Assembly: GCA_900766585.1 (NCBI GenBank)
Contig: CAAFVV010000012.1
Span: forward strand, 1 to 64,000
Source: Clostridia bacterium
GTDB lineage: Bacteria; Bacillota; Clostridia; Oscillospirales; Acutalibacteraceae
Reading direction: 5' to 3'
DNA: 64,000 bases
The translations under genes and the position numbers were made by a program. The notes under the pieces were generated by a model. The model was not told the origin of the DNA, made no database searches, and saw nothing but the letters and a program-made list of their open reading frames with translations. Positions 41,193 to 51,984 of this stretch are shown here, one piece after another. The number at the start of each line of letters is the position of its first letter. Position 1 is the first letter of the stretch.

Positions 41193-42137
41193 TCAGGTGA
41201 GGTGTTCGTACCGTCCGCCGGGAATAAATTCGCGGATGAGCGAATCCTCGGGTACGTCGTCGAGTGAGACCGGCACAGCCTTTTGCAGTGCCGAACGCAC
41301 TTCGCGGATATAGGCGCAGTCAAGCTCGCTATCCGGCTCCTCGTCTAAGGCGGCGAGGGTGAACGGACGCAGCACGCCAAGCTCAAAATCGTGGAACGTG
41401 TCGAGTGACCAGTCAGCGGTGGAACGGAAGGGGTAGAGGTATTTATCCTCGCCCTCAAGCACCTGTTTCCACATGCGGAAGGTGCGCAGCGCCGACGAGC
41501 CGCGGTAGAGGTGATCGCGGGTCACGCGCCGGATAAACCGCAGCTTGCGGCCGGAGAGCAGCCGCGTGCCGTTGTCGTTCAGGTTGGTGGACACGCTGAT
41601 GAACAGCTTGCCGATACTCTTCCGCGGCAGCCCCTCGATCAGGCGGGGATTTAAAGCGTGCAGTCCCTCGATGACCGCAAAGCCGTCCGACGGCAGCGAG
41701 ACGGTCAGCGCATCGCGGATGCTCTTTCCCGTCGGGAAATCATAGCGAGGAACCGGAACGGTCTCGCCACGGACCAGCCCGTCGATGCATCGGCGGATGG
41801 CGTCCACATCCAGCGCGTCCACGCATTCGAGGTCGCGCTCGCCGTTTGGCAGACGCGGATAAGCGGGATCCGCCTTGTCGCGGTAGAAGTTGTCGAGTGA
41901 CAGTACATCGCAGAGGTGCCCGAGCGTCCGGAAGCGGTCGGCGAGAATGTTGGCGGTGGTCGTTTTGCCGGAGCTGCTCGGTCCGGCGAGCAGCAGGACA
42001 TGCCGCCTGCCGTCGGCGATCAGCTGATCCGCCAGCGCCGTGATGGCATCGTGATAGCGGGTCTCGGCGGCGCGGATGCAGTCGTGCGGCGCCGCCGACA
42101 GTGCCTGGTTGATGGCGGAAAGCTCGCGTTCAGCCAT
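41193..42137 (-). CDS. Uridine kinase-like P-loop nucleoside kinase
   Basis: A 314-residue kinase with Walker A AGPSSSGKTTTA (about 51-62), a downstream DVLSLDNFYRDK motif and DALDVDAIRRCIDGLVRGETVPVPRYDF, all typical of the uridine kinase/phosphoribulokinase family. It is longer than E. coli Udk because of its own N-terminal helix and C-terminal extension. The substrate is not certain; some relatives have an N-terminal threonyl-tRNA-synthetase-like part, which this one lacks. It is the last gene of a minus-strand run, 17 bp after ddl. Confidence 0.82.
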   Translation of the reverse strand: MAERELSAINQALSAAPHDCIRAAETRYHDAITALADQLIADGRRHVLLLAGPSSSGKTTTANILADRFRTLGHLCDVLSLDNFYRDKADPAYPRLPNGERDLECVDALDVDAIRRCIDGLVRGETVPVPRYDFPTGKSIRDALTVSLPSDGFAVIEGLHALNPRLIEGLPRKSIGKLFISVSTNLNDNGTRLLSGRKLRFIRRVTRDHLYRGSSALRTFRMWKQVLEGEDKYLYPFRSTADWSLDTFHDFELGVLRPFTLAALDEEPDSELDCAYIREVRSALQKAVPVSLDDVPEDSLIREFIPGGRYEHLT

Positions 42138-42154
42138 GGTTGACGTCCTCCTCC

Positions 42155-43351
42155 TTACAGTTTACCGGTCTTTGCGCCCTTTGCGCCGCCGAGGCTGACG
42201 GCGGAGAGAATGTTGGAGGAGAAGTCAAAGGACAGCGCCTCGCGCTCACGCTGGCGCTTGAACGCCAGTTCGATCAGCCGGTCGGTCAGCCGGTCAAACG
42301 GCAGACCGGCGGCTTCCCACAGGTAAAACGCCATGGAACCGGGAATGGTGTTGATCTCGTTGACCCACAGTCCGCCGGTCTCGGTGTCGTTCAAAAAATC
42401 AATGCGCGCACAGCCGAGACAGCCGAGCGTCTTAAACGTCTGCACGGCAAGCGACTGCACCCTTTCGGTCAGCTCGTCGCCGATCTCCGCGGGGCAGCGG
42501 CGCTTTAGACTGCTCATGCCGGCGGACGCTTTTTTGCTTCCGCCGCCGCTTAAATACTTATCTTTAAAGCTGAGGATCTCATCGCTGCCGGCAGGCACCT
42601 CGCAGGCGGAGGGGATCGCCTCGTCGCGGTCGCCCAGCACGGCGCAGTTGATCTCGCGCAGATGGGTGACCGCGCGCTCTGCCAATACGCGGGGGGAATA
42701 GGAAAACGCGTCGTCAAGCGCGGCGCGCAGGCTGTCGCGGTCGGATGCCTTGTGGATGCCGACAGAGGAGCCGAGGTTCACCGGCTTGACGATGACGGGA
42801 TAGCCGATCTCCTGCTCGATGCGGGAGACAATTTTTTCGGTGTCGGCGGCATATTCGCGTCCCGTGAACTGGACAGCGGGCAGGATCGGTACGCCTGCAT
42901 CGCGCAGGGCGGATTTCATCAGATATTTGTCCATACCGACGGCGGAGGAGGTGACGTCGCAGGCGGCATAGGGGACGCCGAGCAGCTCCAAATAGCCCAT
43001 CAGCGTGCCGTCCTCCACGTTGGTGCCGTGGACGGCGGGGATCACGACGTCAAACCCGCCGACAATATTGCCGGAAAACGGTTTCGGCGGATAGCGGAAG
43101 AGATCCACACCGTGCGCTCCGTGCACGGGGATGACCTGCACAGCCTGCTTTAAGCAGGTGTCCATATCGCGGTAGGCTTCAATGTGCTCCAGGCTTTTTC
43201 CGGTGAAAAAGCGATTGTCCTTGGTCAGGTAGAGCGGAATAACATCGTACTTTTGCCGGTCAACGGCGCAGAACACCTGAATGCCGGTGATGATAGATAC
43301 CTCATGCTCCACACTGTGACCGCCGAACAGAACGGCGACGCGGGTTTTCAT
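42155..43351 (-). CDS. ddl: D-alanine--D-alanine ligase
   Basis: ATP-grasp enzyme joining two D-Ala for peptidoglycan precursors, the dipeptide then used by the MurF encoded just upstream. The 398-residue protein is a little longer than usual. It has the N-terminal VAVLFGGHSVEHEVSIITG, ATP-grasp VKPVNLGSSVGIHKA, FKDKYLSGGGSK and the metal-binding NEINTIPGSMAFYLWEAAG. The C-terminal tail is basic. It is 32 bp after murF. Confidence 0.95.
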   Translation of the reverse strand: MKTRVAVLFGGHSVEHEVSIITGIQVFCAVDRQKYDVIPLYLTKDNRFFTGKSLEHIEAYRDMDTCLKQAVQVIPVHGAHGVDLFRYPPKPFSGNIVGGFDVVIPAVHGTNVEDGTLMGYLELLGVPYAACDVTSSAVGMDKYLMKSALRDAGVPILPAVQFTGREYAADTEKIVSRIEQEIGYPVIVKPVNLGSSVGIHKASDRDSLRAALDDAFSYSPRVLAERAVTHLREINCAVLGDRDEAIPSACEVPAGSDEILSFKDKYLSGGGSKKASAGMSSLKRRCPAEIGDELTERVQSLAVQTFKTLGCLGCARIDFLNDTETGGLWVNEINTIPGSMAFYLWEAAGLPFDRLTDRLIELAFKRQREREALSFDFSSNILSAVSLGGAKGAKTGKL

Positions 43352-43383
43352 ACAGCAAAACTCCTTTACATGGGCATATGGAC

Positions 43384-44931
43384 TCAGAAATTATCCGGAA
43401 GGTCGTTTTCCAACAATATCGTGCGCTTTTCCGCCGCCGGAAGGGTGCGGATAAACGCCATGCCGTCGGCCAGCGTGTCGGCGACATACAGGTGGTCGGG
43501 CGGGAAACCGGCGGAGAGCAATCCCTCTCTAAGCGGGGGCGCCTGCCGCTGTCCGACCAGAACGGCATAGTCGCAGCAACCGGCGGCAACGGCACCCAGC
43601 TCACGGTTAAGTGCCTCCTGCCGCTCGCCAAGCTCCACCATGCCGGGCGTGACGAGAATGCGCTGCCCGGGAAAATCGCGCAGCACCTCGAGCGCGGCGC
43701 GGAAACCGGCGGGATTGGAATTGTAGGCGTCATCGATGATGCCGCCGGGGAGCAGCTGCAGCCGATGTTCAACCGGGTGCAGCATCCGCACGGGATAGCA
43801 CAGGTCGGCGAGCGGAATGCCGAGACGGTGGGCGACGGCGATACAGCCCGCCAGATTCTGCAGGTTGTGCCGCCCGAGCAGGCGGGTCGTGAATATCTGC
43901 CGCTCACCGCCGGGAGCGTTCAGTACAAAATGGGTGCCGAGCGCATCCTGCGTGATGTCGCTGACGGTGTAATTGCCCTGCGCGAGACCGTAGCCGACGA
44001 CCGGCACGGTCAGCATGGGCGCATGGGCGCGGATGCGGTCGTCGTCCATGTTGAGGAACAGACAGCCGTCTGCGGGCAGGGCGTCGGCCAGCTCAAATTT
44101 GGTATGCAGAATATTGTCCACCGAGCCGAAGGTCTCGAGATGCTGTTCGCCGATGGCGGTGATGACACCGAAGCGTGGATGAACAAGCTCACAGAGCTCG
44201 CGGATGTCGCCGACGTTTTTCGCGCCCATTTCGGCGAGGAAGATCTGATGAGCGGGGGAAAGGTGTTCGCGTATTGTGCGGATCAGCCCGAGCGGGGTGT
44301 TGAAATTTTCCGGCGTCATCAGCACGTTGTACCGCGCCGAAAGGAGCGCGTGCAGATAGTTTTTGACGCTGGTTTTGCCATAGCTCCCGGTGATGCCGAT
44401 CACAGTGAGCTGCGGCATTTCTTTAAGCCGATGCACGGCGTCCCGCCGGTAAAAGGCGGCAAAGCTGCGCTCCATCGGCGTGTTGATCGCAAGCGCTGTA
44501 AGGAGCGGCAGCCAGGCGGCGCACAGCGGCAGGATCAGGCAGCAAAGCGCCGCCTGACGGGGCAGAATCCACTGCAGCGCACACAGCGCGATCCAGAGCA
44601 GCGCGGTCGTCGTCAGCAGACGTTTGACGCGGGCGGTGAACACCAGCGGCTTTTTGGCTTTTCTCGGGCGGCAGAGCGCCGCGCAAAAAAACAGCCAGAG
44701 CGCTGCGGCGATCCCGCCGGCCTCCGGAGCCAGAAACAGCGTCAGCAGTGCCGGTGCGCAGAGCAGATGCGGCAGTGACCACACACGCCCGGGATTTTCC
44801 CACATCCACCGGAAAAACCGGCTGGGGTAATAGGAGTTTAACTGGAGCATGTGGGTATAAAACAGCGTCTGCATTGCCGCAGCGGTCAGCGCAGCGGCAG
44901 CGATCAGCAGACGGGGGATCCATTCAGGCAT
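43384..44931 (-). CDS. murF: MurF-type Mur ligase with an N-terminal membrane domain
   Basis: Expected to add D-Ala-D-Ala to UDP-MurNAc-tripeptide. The 515-residue product has an unusual N-terminal 150 residues with about four hydrophobic segments (LLIAAAALTAAAMQTLFY, LCAPALLTLFLAPEAGG, LLTTTALLWIALCALQWIL, ALCCLILPLCAAWLPLLTALA) instead of the soluble UDP-binding domain. The Mur ligase core follows: P-loop GITGSYGKTSVKN (about 179), FLAEMGAKNVGDI, GRHNLQNLAGCIAVA and DDAYNSNPAGFRAAL. The ATG at 44931 has GGAGG upstream and overlaps the hydrolase stop by 8 bp. Adjacency to ddl supports MurF. Confidence 0.85.
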   Translation of the reverse strand: MPEWIPRLLIAAAALTAAAMQTLFYTHMLQLNSYYPSRFFRWMWENPGRVWSLPHLLCAPALLTLFLAPEAGGIAAALWLFFCAALCRPRKAKKPLVFTARVKRLLTTTALLWIALCALQWILPRQAALCCLILPLCAAWLPLLTALAINTPMERSFAAFYRRDAVHRLKEMPQLTVIGITGSYGKTSVKNYLHALLSARYNVLMTPENFNTPLGLIRTIREHLSPAHQIFLAEMGAKNVGDIRELCELVHPRFGVITAIGEQHLETFGSVDNILHTKFELADALPADGCLFLNMDDDRIRAHAPMLTVPVVGYGLAQGNYTVSDITQDALGTHFVLNAPGGERQIFTTRLLGRHNLQNLAGCIAVAHRLGIPLADLCYPVRMLHPVEHRLQLLPGGIIDDAYNSNPAGFRAALEVLRDFPGQRILVTPGMVELGERQEALNRELGAVAAGCCDYAVLVGQRQAPPLREGLLSAGFPPDHLYVADTLADGMAFIRTLPAAEKRTILLENDLPDNF

Positions 44932-45709
44932 GAGGAGATTCCTCCTTCGGCATAAGGAATACATCGAGCACGCGGGAGCAGACGCCCCATTGCTCGGCAA
45001 AGGCGAAGTGACCGCCGTTTAGCGTCACAAGACCGGCATCGGGAATGTCGCGCTCCATGCGCTTGCCGTCGGAAAGCGGTGTGGCGGTATCCTTGTCGCC
45101 CCAGATCAGCAGCGTGGAGGCGGTGATGTTTTTGAGCAGCGGCGTGAGATCCTCCTGAATACACAGCACCATGGTCCGGCGCATCAGCGGGCTTGCCGAG
45201 CGGTAGTCCGAAGACCCGAACTTTTTCTGCGCCCGCTCAGCTGCATCCGGGAACAGCGTCCGGATACCGGGGAGCGATGCCGCTTTTTTCGCGGTTTTAT
45301 AGGCGCCGACACGCAGATAATAGCGCAGCCCGTGGCGCGGCTTGATGCCCGCTGCGTCCAAAAGCACCGCTTTTTTCACGGTCAGAAAGCAGTCGGGACG
45401 GGAAAAGAGCTTGATAATGATCCGCCCGCCGAAGGAATGCCCCATCAGCGTGACGTTTTGTAGCGAGAGCGCCTTCGCAAAGGCCAGCACAAAATCGGCA
45501 TAGCGGTCAACCGTCCACGGCTCCTCCGGCTCTTCGCTTCCGCCGAAGCCGGGCAGATCCGGCGCGATCACGCGGCAGTAGCCGGCGAGGTGATCGGTCA
45601 GCAGGCAATAGGTGGATACCGGTGCGCCCCATCCGTGGAGGAACAGCACGACAGGACCGTTCCCCTGATCAATATAGCTGACCCGACGGCCGAAAAGCGA
45701 CAGTTCCAT
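44924..45709 (-). CDS. Alpha/beta hydrolase
   Basis: A 261-residue alpha/beta-hydrolase. Oxyanion-hole motif LFLHGWGAP (23-31), nucleophile S92 in LMGHSFGGRI, and the likely catalytic His in NGGHFAFAEQ near 240. The substrate is unknown. The start at 45709 follows AAGGAGGAG; the frame is open 14 codons farther up but without a site. It heads the murF-ddl operon with an 8-bp overlap, so a cell-envelope role is possible. Confidence 0.85.
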   Translation of the reverse strand: MELSLFGRRVSYIDQGNGPVVLFLHGWGAPVSTYCLLTDHLAGYCRVIAPDLPGFGGSEEPEEPWTVDRYADFVLAFAKALSLQNVTLMGHSFGGRIIIKLFSRPDCFLTVKKAVLLDAAGIKPRHGLRYYLRVGAYKTAKKAASLPGIRTLFPDAAERAQKKFGSSDYRSASPLMRRTMVLCIQEDLTPLLKNITASTLLIWGDKDTATPLSDGKRMERDIPDAGLVTLNGGHFAFAEQWGVCSRVLDVFLMPKEESPHA

Positions 45710-45754
45710 GCAGTCTCCTCCTTTGGTCTGCTGCCGAAAAACAGCATACACTAT

Positions 45755-45763
45755 AGTATACCA
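45755..45763 (-). promoter_or_regulatory. Extended -10 promoter for the hydrolase-murF-ddl operon
   Basis: Minus-strand TGG-TATACT (TATACT at 45755-45760), 46 bp upstream of the hydrolase start. The -35 region is poor. The rest of this 111-bp gap is AT-rich and shows nothing else. Confidence 0.5.
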
Positions 45764-45820
45764 TATTATTCCGTGTTCGTATACCCCAAAATCGGTACGG
45801 CAGAGAAAAATATCGGACGG

Positions 45821-46408
45821 TCAGTGCTCATAGGTGCGCAGAATGGAGGATGCGATCTCGCCGCGGCGGACGCAGGCGTCCATCGCCGCCTTTTCGATAT
45901 AGCGGTGTGCCTCCGGCTCGGTCATGTGCAGGTGGTCGACCAGCAGCCACTTGGCGCGGTTGACGAGCCGGATCTCCTGCATCTTGGCTTCCAGCGACTG
46001 GGTGCGCTGCTCCAGCGCGCGCAGCCGGGCGCGGGTGGCGACCAGAAGCTGCACCGACTGACTGACTGCCGTTTTGCCGACCGGCCGCCCGAGCGTCAGC
46101 ACGCCCGCCGTCTCCGTTTTGCAGACGACCTGCTCATAGACCTCCGCCCGCACGAAGATGAGCACGCCGACGCCGTATTGCTCGGACGCCTCCACGGCGA
46201 GCTGTGAGCCGAACTCGTCCGGCAGCGGGGTGTTGAGCAGCAGCAGGTCGGGCGGATTTTCCGCGAGCAGACGGCGGACGCTGCCCGCGTCTTTGAGGAC
46301 GGGAAGAAGGGAAAAACGGTCTGCGGGGAGCAACGGGGTGAGAAAATCGACAGCCTTTTCCGTGGCTGAAGCGATCAGAACGCGCAGCCGTTCCGGCTCC
46401 CTGAGCAT
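45821..46408 (-). CDS. ANTAR-domain RNA-binding antiterminator with a degenerate receiver domain
   Basis: A 195-residue regulator. Residues 8-120 have a response-regulator fold (LRVLIASATEKAVDFL; PPDLLLLNTPLPDEFG), but the phospho-accepting Asp is Asn (N59), so phosphorylation is not expected. A coiled-coil helix (RARLRALEQRTQSLEAKMQ) leads to the C-terminal ANTAR domain (NRAKWLLVDHLHMTEPEAHRYI, EKAAMDACVRRGEIASSIL), which binds paired RNA hairpins to block termination. It lies 39 bp after glnA in the same direction and 1.5 kb from the GSIII leader that carries a matching hairpin. AAGGAGGG precedes the start. Confidence 0.88.
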   Translation of the reverse strand: MLREPERLRVLIASATEKAVDFLTPLLPADRFSLLPVLKDAGSVRRLLAENPPDLLLLNTPLPDEFGSQLAVEASEQYGVGVLIFVRAEVYEQVVCKTETAGVLTLGRPVGKTAVSQSVQLLVATRARLRALEQRTQSLEAKMQEIRLVNRAKWLLVDHLHMTEPEAHRYIEKAAMDACVRRGEIASSILRTYEH

Positions 46409-46447
46409 GGGTCTTCCCTCCTTTCCGAAATGGTGCGGGCGGTTGGT

Positions 46448-47653
46448 TTACGGGCGGATGAGACTGTCGGTATAGCCGTCGGGCAGCACGCGGCGGCAAA
46501 GCGCGCTGGCCGCTGCGGCGCGCACCGCCTCGTCAAGCGAGGCGGGCAGCGTTTCCAGCCCGTCGGCGGCGTGGGGATCGGCAAACAGGTCACGGTCGAC
46601 CGCCTCGGCGGGGACAAGCCCGCGGCGGATGCCGTCAAGCCCTGCCTCGATCAGCAGGGCATACGCCGGATAGGGATTTGCGGTTGGGTCGGGCGAGCGC
46701 AGCTCAATGCGGCAGAAATCTCCCTTTGCCGCCGGAATACGGATCAGCTGCGAGCGGTTTTGCGGCGACCAGGAGATATAGCGCGGGGCTTTGTGCTCGC
46801 CGAGCCGCCGGTAGGAGTCTGCCGTGGGGTTGAGTACGGCGGTCATGGCGGGGATATGATGCAGTATTCCCGCCATAAAGGCGGCAGTGCGATCAACGCC
46901 GTCCGCGGAGCTGACCGACAGGTTGATATGCATGCCGCTGCCGGCTTCACCGGCGAGCGGCTTCGGCGAAAAGTCCGCCCAAAGCCCGCTGCGCGTGGCG
47001 ATTGTGCGCACGACCGAGCGCACGGTTACGGTATCGTCGGCGGCACGCAGCGGCTCGTTATAGCGGAAATCAATCTCGTTTTGCCCCGGCCCCTCCTCGT
47101 GGTGGGAGCTTTCGGGGCGGATACCCATGTCGAGCAGCGTCAGACAGATCTCCCGCCGCACATTTTCGCAGCGGTCCTCCGGCGCAATGTCGCAGTAGCC
47201 CGCGCGGTCAAACGGCTTTTTGGTCGGCTCGCCGTTTTCATCAGTGCAGAAGAGGTAAAATTCCATCTCCGCGCCGATGTGGCAGGTGAGTCCCGCTTCC
47301 TTGGCGTGTCGGACCGCCTGACGCAGAATGTGCCGCCCGTCCCGCTCAAACGGCCGTCCGTCGGGATAGCGGATGTCGCAGTACATCCGTACCACGCGCC
47401 CTGTGGCGGGACGCCACGGCAGAAACGCCAGCGTGGCGGGGTCAGGATGCAGAAACAGGTCGGAGTGGACGTTCCCGCCGAATCCCGCGATGGCGGAGGC
47501 GTCAAACGAAATGCCGTCGGCGAAGGCGCGCGGCAGCTCGGAGGGCAGAATGGCAATATTTTTCTGGTGTCCCGCCACATCGCAGAAGGCCAGACGGATA
47601 AACTTCACGTCCTCCTGTTCCACAAAGGTCAGGATCTCATCGCAGCTGTACAC
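46448..47653 (-). CDS. glnA: Glutamine synthetase, class I type, C-terminally short
   Basis: Makes glutamine from glutamate, ammonia and ATP. It starts at GTG 47653, with AAAGGGGG 9 nt upstream, giving 401 residues. N-terminal VKFIRLAFCDVAGHQKN, catalytic-core GAEMEFYLF, ESSHHEEGPGQNEIDFRY, GSGMHINLS and RIELRSPDPTANPYPAYALLI are all present. GSI enzymes usually have about 440 residues; this one ends at GYTDSLIRP, apparently lacking the last helices (the EAEWDDYR-like region). It may be a GSI-like paralog rather than the main enzyme, since GSIII is encoded divergently. It is co-transcribed with the ANTAR regulator. Confidence 0.85.
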   Translation of the reverse strand: MYSCDEILTFVEQEDVKFIRLAFCDVAGHQKNIAILPSELPRAFADGISFDASAIAGFGGNVHSDLFLHPDPATLAFLPWRPATGRVVRMYCDIRYPDGRPFERDGRHILRQAVRHAKEAGLTCHIGAEMEFYLFCTDENGEPTKKPFDRAGYCDIAPEDRCENVRREICLTLLDMGIRPESSHHEEGPGQNEIDFRYNEPLRAADDTVTVRSVVRTIATRSGLWADFSPKPLAGEAGSGMHINLSVSSADGVDRTAAFMAGILHHIPAMTAVLNPTADSYRRLGEHKAPRYISWSPQNRSQLIRIPAAKGDFCRIELRSPDPTANPYPAYALLIEAGLDGIRRGLVPAEAVDRDLFADPHAADGLETLPASLDEAVRAAAASALCRRVLPDGYTDSLIRP

Positions 47654-47684
47654 GGGAAAATACCCCCTTTTCGAATATATCCTT

Positions 47685-47712
47685 ATTATACAGATTTTAA
47701 ATGGCTTGTCAA
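47685..47712 (-). promoter_or_regulatory. Promoter of glnA and the ANTAR gene
   Basis: Minus-strand TTGACA (47707-47712), 16 bp, TATAAT (47685-47690): both hexamers match consensus. The leader would be only about 25 nt, so there is no room for an antitermination structure on this side. Confidence 0.8.
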
Positions 47713-47832
47713 TGCAAACCGCGGAAAAGCCGGCGGCTTTCTCTGTTTTGCACGAAAGAACTGCAAAACGCAGGAGCGGCATCTATAACTTGCAGAAAAA
47801 TCAAGAAAATCCGATTTTTTCTAAAAAACCGC

Positions 47833-47861
47833 TTGACAAACGCAGGAACGTGCGATATAAT
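47833..47861 (+). promoter_or_regulatory. Consensus promoter of the GSIII-ammonium transporter operon
   Basis: TTGACA (47833-47838), exactly 17 bp, TATAAT (47856-47861). Both hexamers are perfect, so control is likely to act after initiation, consistent with the terminator in the leader. Confidence 0.9.
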
Positions 47862-47871
47862 ACGCACAAAG

Positions 47872-47986
47872 AGAGGCGTGCAGCCGATGGCGGCGCAAAC
47901 ACGTCTCTGTCATAACGCAGGAATTACACGGACGGCAATGGTGTCGTGGCGCGAGAAATGCGCCCACCCTTGCCGTCCGTGTTTTT
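47872..47986 (+). promoter_or_regulatory. Antitermination leader of the GSIII gene (ANTAR-type candidate)
   Basis: The first arm pairs 47872-47880 with 47900-47908 and encloses GCCG-ATGG-CGGC (47883-47894). The intrinsic terminator pairs ACACGGACGGCAA (47926-47938) with TTGCCGTCCGTGT (47970-47982), followed by TTTT. A competing hairpin, ACGGC-AATGGT-GTCGT (47932-47947), uses the terminator's 5' arm. Its 6-nt loop has A at position 1 and G at position 4, as known for ANTAR targets. The first hairpin fits that loop rule only partly (GATGGC). The nearby ANTAR gene makes it the probable regulator. Confidence 0.7.
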
Positions 47987-48012
47987 CGTGCAGAAGAAAG
48001 GAAGCCATGCAT

Positions 48013-50106
<2,094 letters not shown>

Positions 50107-50138
50107 ACGGCAGCCCATTTGCAAAAGGAGGAAGAGAA

Positions 50139-51923
50139 ATGGAAAACATAGCGGAATTGGTGTCGGAGTCCGTCACCAAAGAAGTATTCGGCATATGGTT
50201 TTTGATCGGCGCGGCACTGGTGTTCTGGATGCAGGCGGGCTTTGCCATGGTGGAGACGGGCTTTACCCGGGCGAAGAACGCAGGCAACATCATCATGAAA
50301 AACCTGATGGACTTCTGCATCGGCACGGTGGTATTCATCCTGCTCGGCTTCTCGCTGATGATGGCAGAGGATTATGTGCTTGGTATCTTCGGTATACCGA
50401 ACCTGAATATTTTCACGGATTTCGGCGGATTTATTCAGACGAATGCCTCCAGCTTTGTGTTTAACCTTGTGTTCTGCGCCACGGCGGCGACGATCGTTTC
50501 GGGCGCCATGGCGGAACGCACCAAATTCAGCGCCTACTGCATTTATTCCGCAGTGATCTCGCTGTTTGTCTATCCGATCGAAGCCGGATGGGTCTGGAAC
50601 CCGCAGGGCTGGCTTGCCAAGCTCGGTTTCATTGATTTTGCCGGTTCGGCGGCGATCCACACGGTCGGCGGCACGGCGGCGCTCATCGGCGCTATCATCC
50701 TCGGGCCGCGTATCGGCAAGTACACCAAGGACGCGGACGGCAAGGTCAAGGTCCATGCCATTCTCGGTCACTCCATCCCGCTCGGCGCGCTCGGCGTGTT
50801 TATCCTGTGGTTCGGTTGGTACGGCTTTAACGGCGCGGCGGCGACCAACGGCCCGCAGCTGGCATCCATCTTCCTGACTACGACGATCGCTCCGGCTGTG
50901 GCGACCGTGACCTGTATGCTCTATACATGGTTCAAAAACGGCAAGCCGGATGTGTCCATGTGCTTAAATGCGTCGCTGGCAGGTCTGGTCGGCGTGACGG
51001 CGGGCTGCAACACTGTGGATGCGCTCGGCGCGACCGTGATCGGTATTGTGTCCGGTATTCTGGTGGTCGTCGCGGTGGAGATGCTGGATCTGCGGCTGCA
51101 TATTGACGATCCGGTCGGCGCGGTGGGCGTACACTTTGCCAACGGCATCTGGGGTACGTTGGCGGCAGGACTTTTCTCCACCAACACAGCGCCCGCCGGT
51201 GTGGACGGCCCGATCTATGCGCTCGTCCACGGCACGGGCTTTGCCGCAGGCGCGAAGGTGTTCGGTGTGCAGTGCCTCGGTCTGGTCGCGATCCTCGCCT
51301 GGACGACGGTCATGATGATCATCACCTTCCTGGTTATCAAGAAATTTAACGGTCTGCGCGTATCCCGTGAGGAGGAGCTGGAGGGACTCGATCCCACAGA
51401 GCATGGTCTTCCGAGCGCCTATGCCGGGTTTGCCATGCAGCCCGAGGTGCTCGCCGAGGACGGTGAAGCTCCCGTTGCCGTGACCGGCGATGTCCCCGTG
51501 GCGGAGGCGGTTGAGGTCAAGGCTGTGCCGTCCTTCGCCAAGCCGGCCGCCGCTGACGGTGCGAAGCTGACCAAGGTGGAGATCGTCTGCAAGGAGGCGC
51601 GGCTCGAAGCGCTGAAAAATGCCATGATCGGCATCGGCATCACCGGTATGACTGTGAGCCATGTGATGGGCTGCGGCATCCAGAAGGGCAAGCCGGAGTT
51701 TTACCGCGGAGTTGAGGTTGAGGCAACGCTGCTGCCGAAGATTCAGGTGGATATTGTGGTCAGCAGCGTGCCGGTGCAGACAGTCATCGACACGGCGAAG
51801 AAGGTACTGTATACCGGACACATCGGCGACGGCAAGATCTTTGTCTATGATGTGGAAAATGTGGTGAAGATCCGGACGGGCGAGGAAGGGTTCGACGCTT
51901 TGCAGGATGTCGAGCAGTTCTGA
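50139..51923 (+). CDS. Ammonium transporter fused to a PII signalling domain (Amt-GlnK)
   Basis: A 594-residue fusion. Residues 1-420 are an Amt channel (FWMQAGFAMVETGFTRAKNAGNI, AGSAAIHTVGGTAALIGAIILGPR, FILWFGWYGFNGAAA, HIDDPVGAVGVHFANGIWGTLAAG). A linker rich in Ala, Val and Glu (430-475) leads to a complete PII domain (LTKVEIVCKEARLEALKNAM). The T-loop is GCGIQKGKPEFYRGVEVEATLLPK: the usual uridylylated Tyr (Tyr51, in GAEYMV of E. coli GlnK) is Val, so control would be by ATP/ADP/2-oxoglutarate only. GGAGG lies 8 nt before ATG 50139. Confidence 0.93.
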   Translation: MENIAELVSESVTKEVFGIWFLIGAALVFWMQAGFAMVETGFTRAKNAGNIIMKNLMDFCIGTVVFILLGFSLMMAEDYVLGIFGIPNLNIFTDFGGFIQTNASSFVFNLVFCATAATIVSGAMAERTKFSAYCIYSAVISLFVYPIEAGWVWNPQGWLAKLGFIDFAGSAAIHTVGGTAALIGAIILGPRIGKYTKDADGKVKVHAILGHSIPLGALGVFILWFGWYGFNGAAATNGPQLASIFLTTTIAPAVATVTCMLYTWFKNGKPDVSMCLNASLAGLVGVTAGCNTVDALGATVIGIVSGILVVVAVEMLDLRLHIDDPVGAVGVHFANGIWGTLAAGLFSTNTAPAGVDGPIYALVHGTGFAAGAKVFGVQCLGLVAILAWTTVMMIITFLVIKKFNGLRVSREEELEGLDPTEHGLPSAYAGFAMQPEVLAEDGEAPVAVTGDVPVAEAVEVKAVPSFAKPAAADGAKLTKVEIVCKEARLEALKNAMIGIGITGMTVSHVMGCGIQKGKPEFYRGVEVEATLLPKIQVDIVVSSVPVQTVIDTAKKVLYTGHIGDGKIFVYDVENVVKIRTGEEGFDALQDVEQF

Positions 51924-51944
51924 CCGGTTGGATAGACAAAGCCA

Positions 51945-51972
51945 TCGGGGTACAACGGTTGTACCCTGATAG
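51945..51972 (+). terminator. Small hairpin after the ammonium transporter gene
   Basis: GGGTACAA-CGG-TTGTACCC with flanking ATC/GAT. There is no T run, so it is a weak candidate terminator or an upstream part of the following leader. Confidence 0.4.
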
Positions 51973-51984
51973 CTATGTCAGCAA

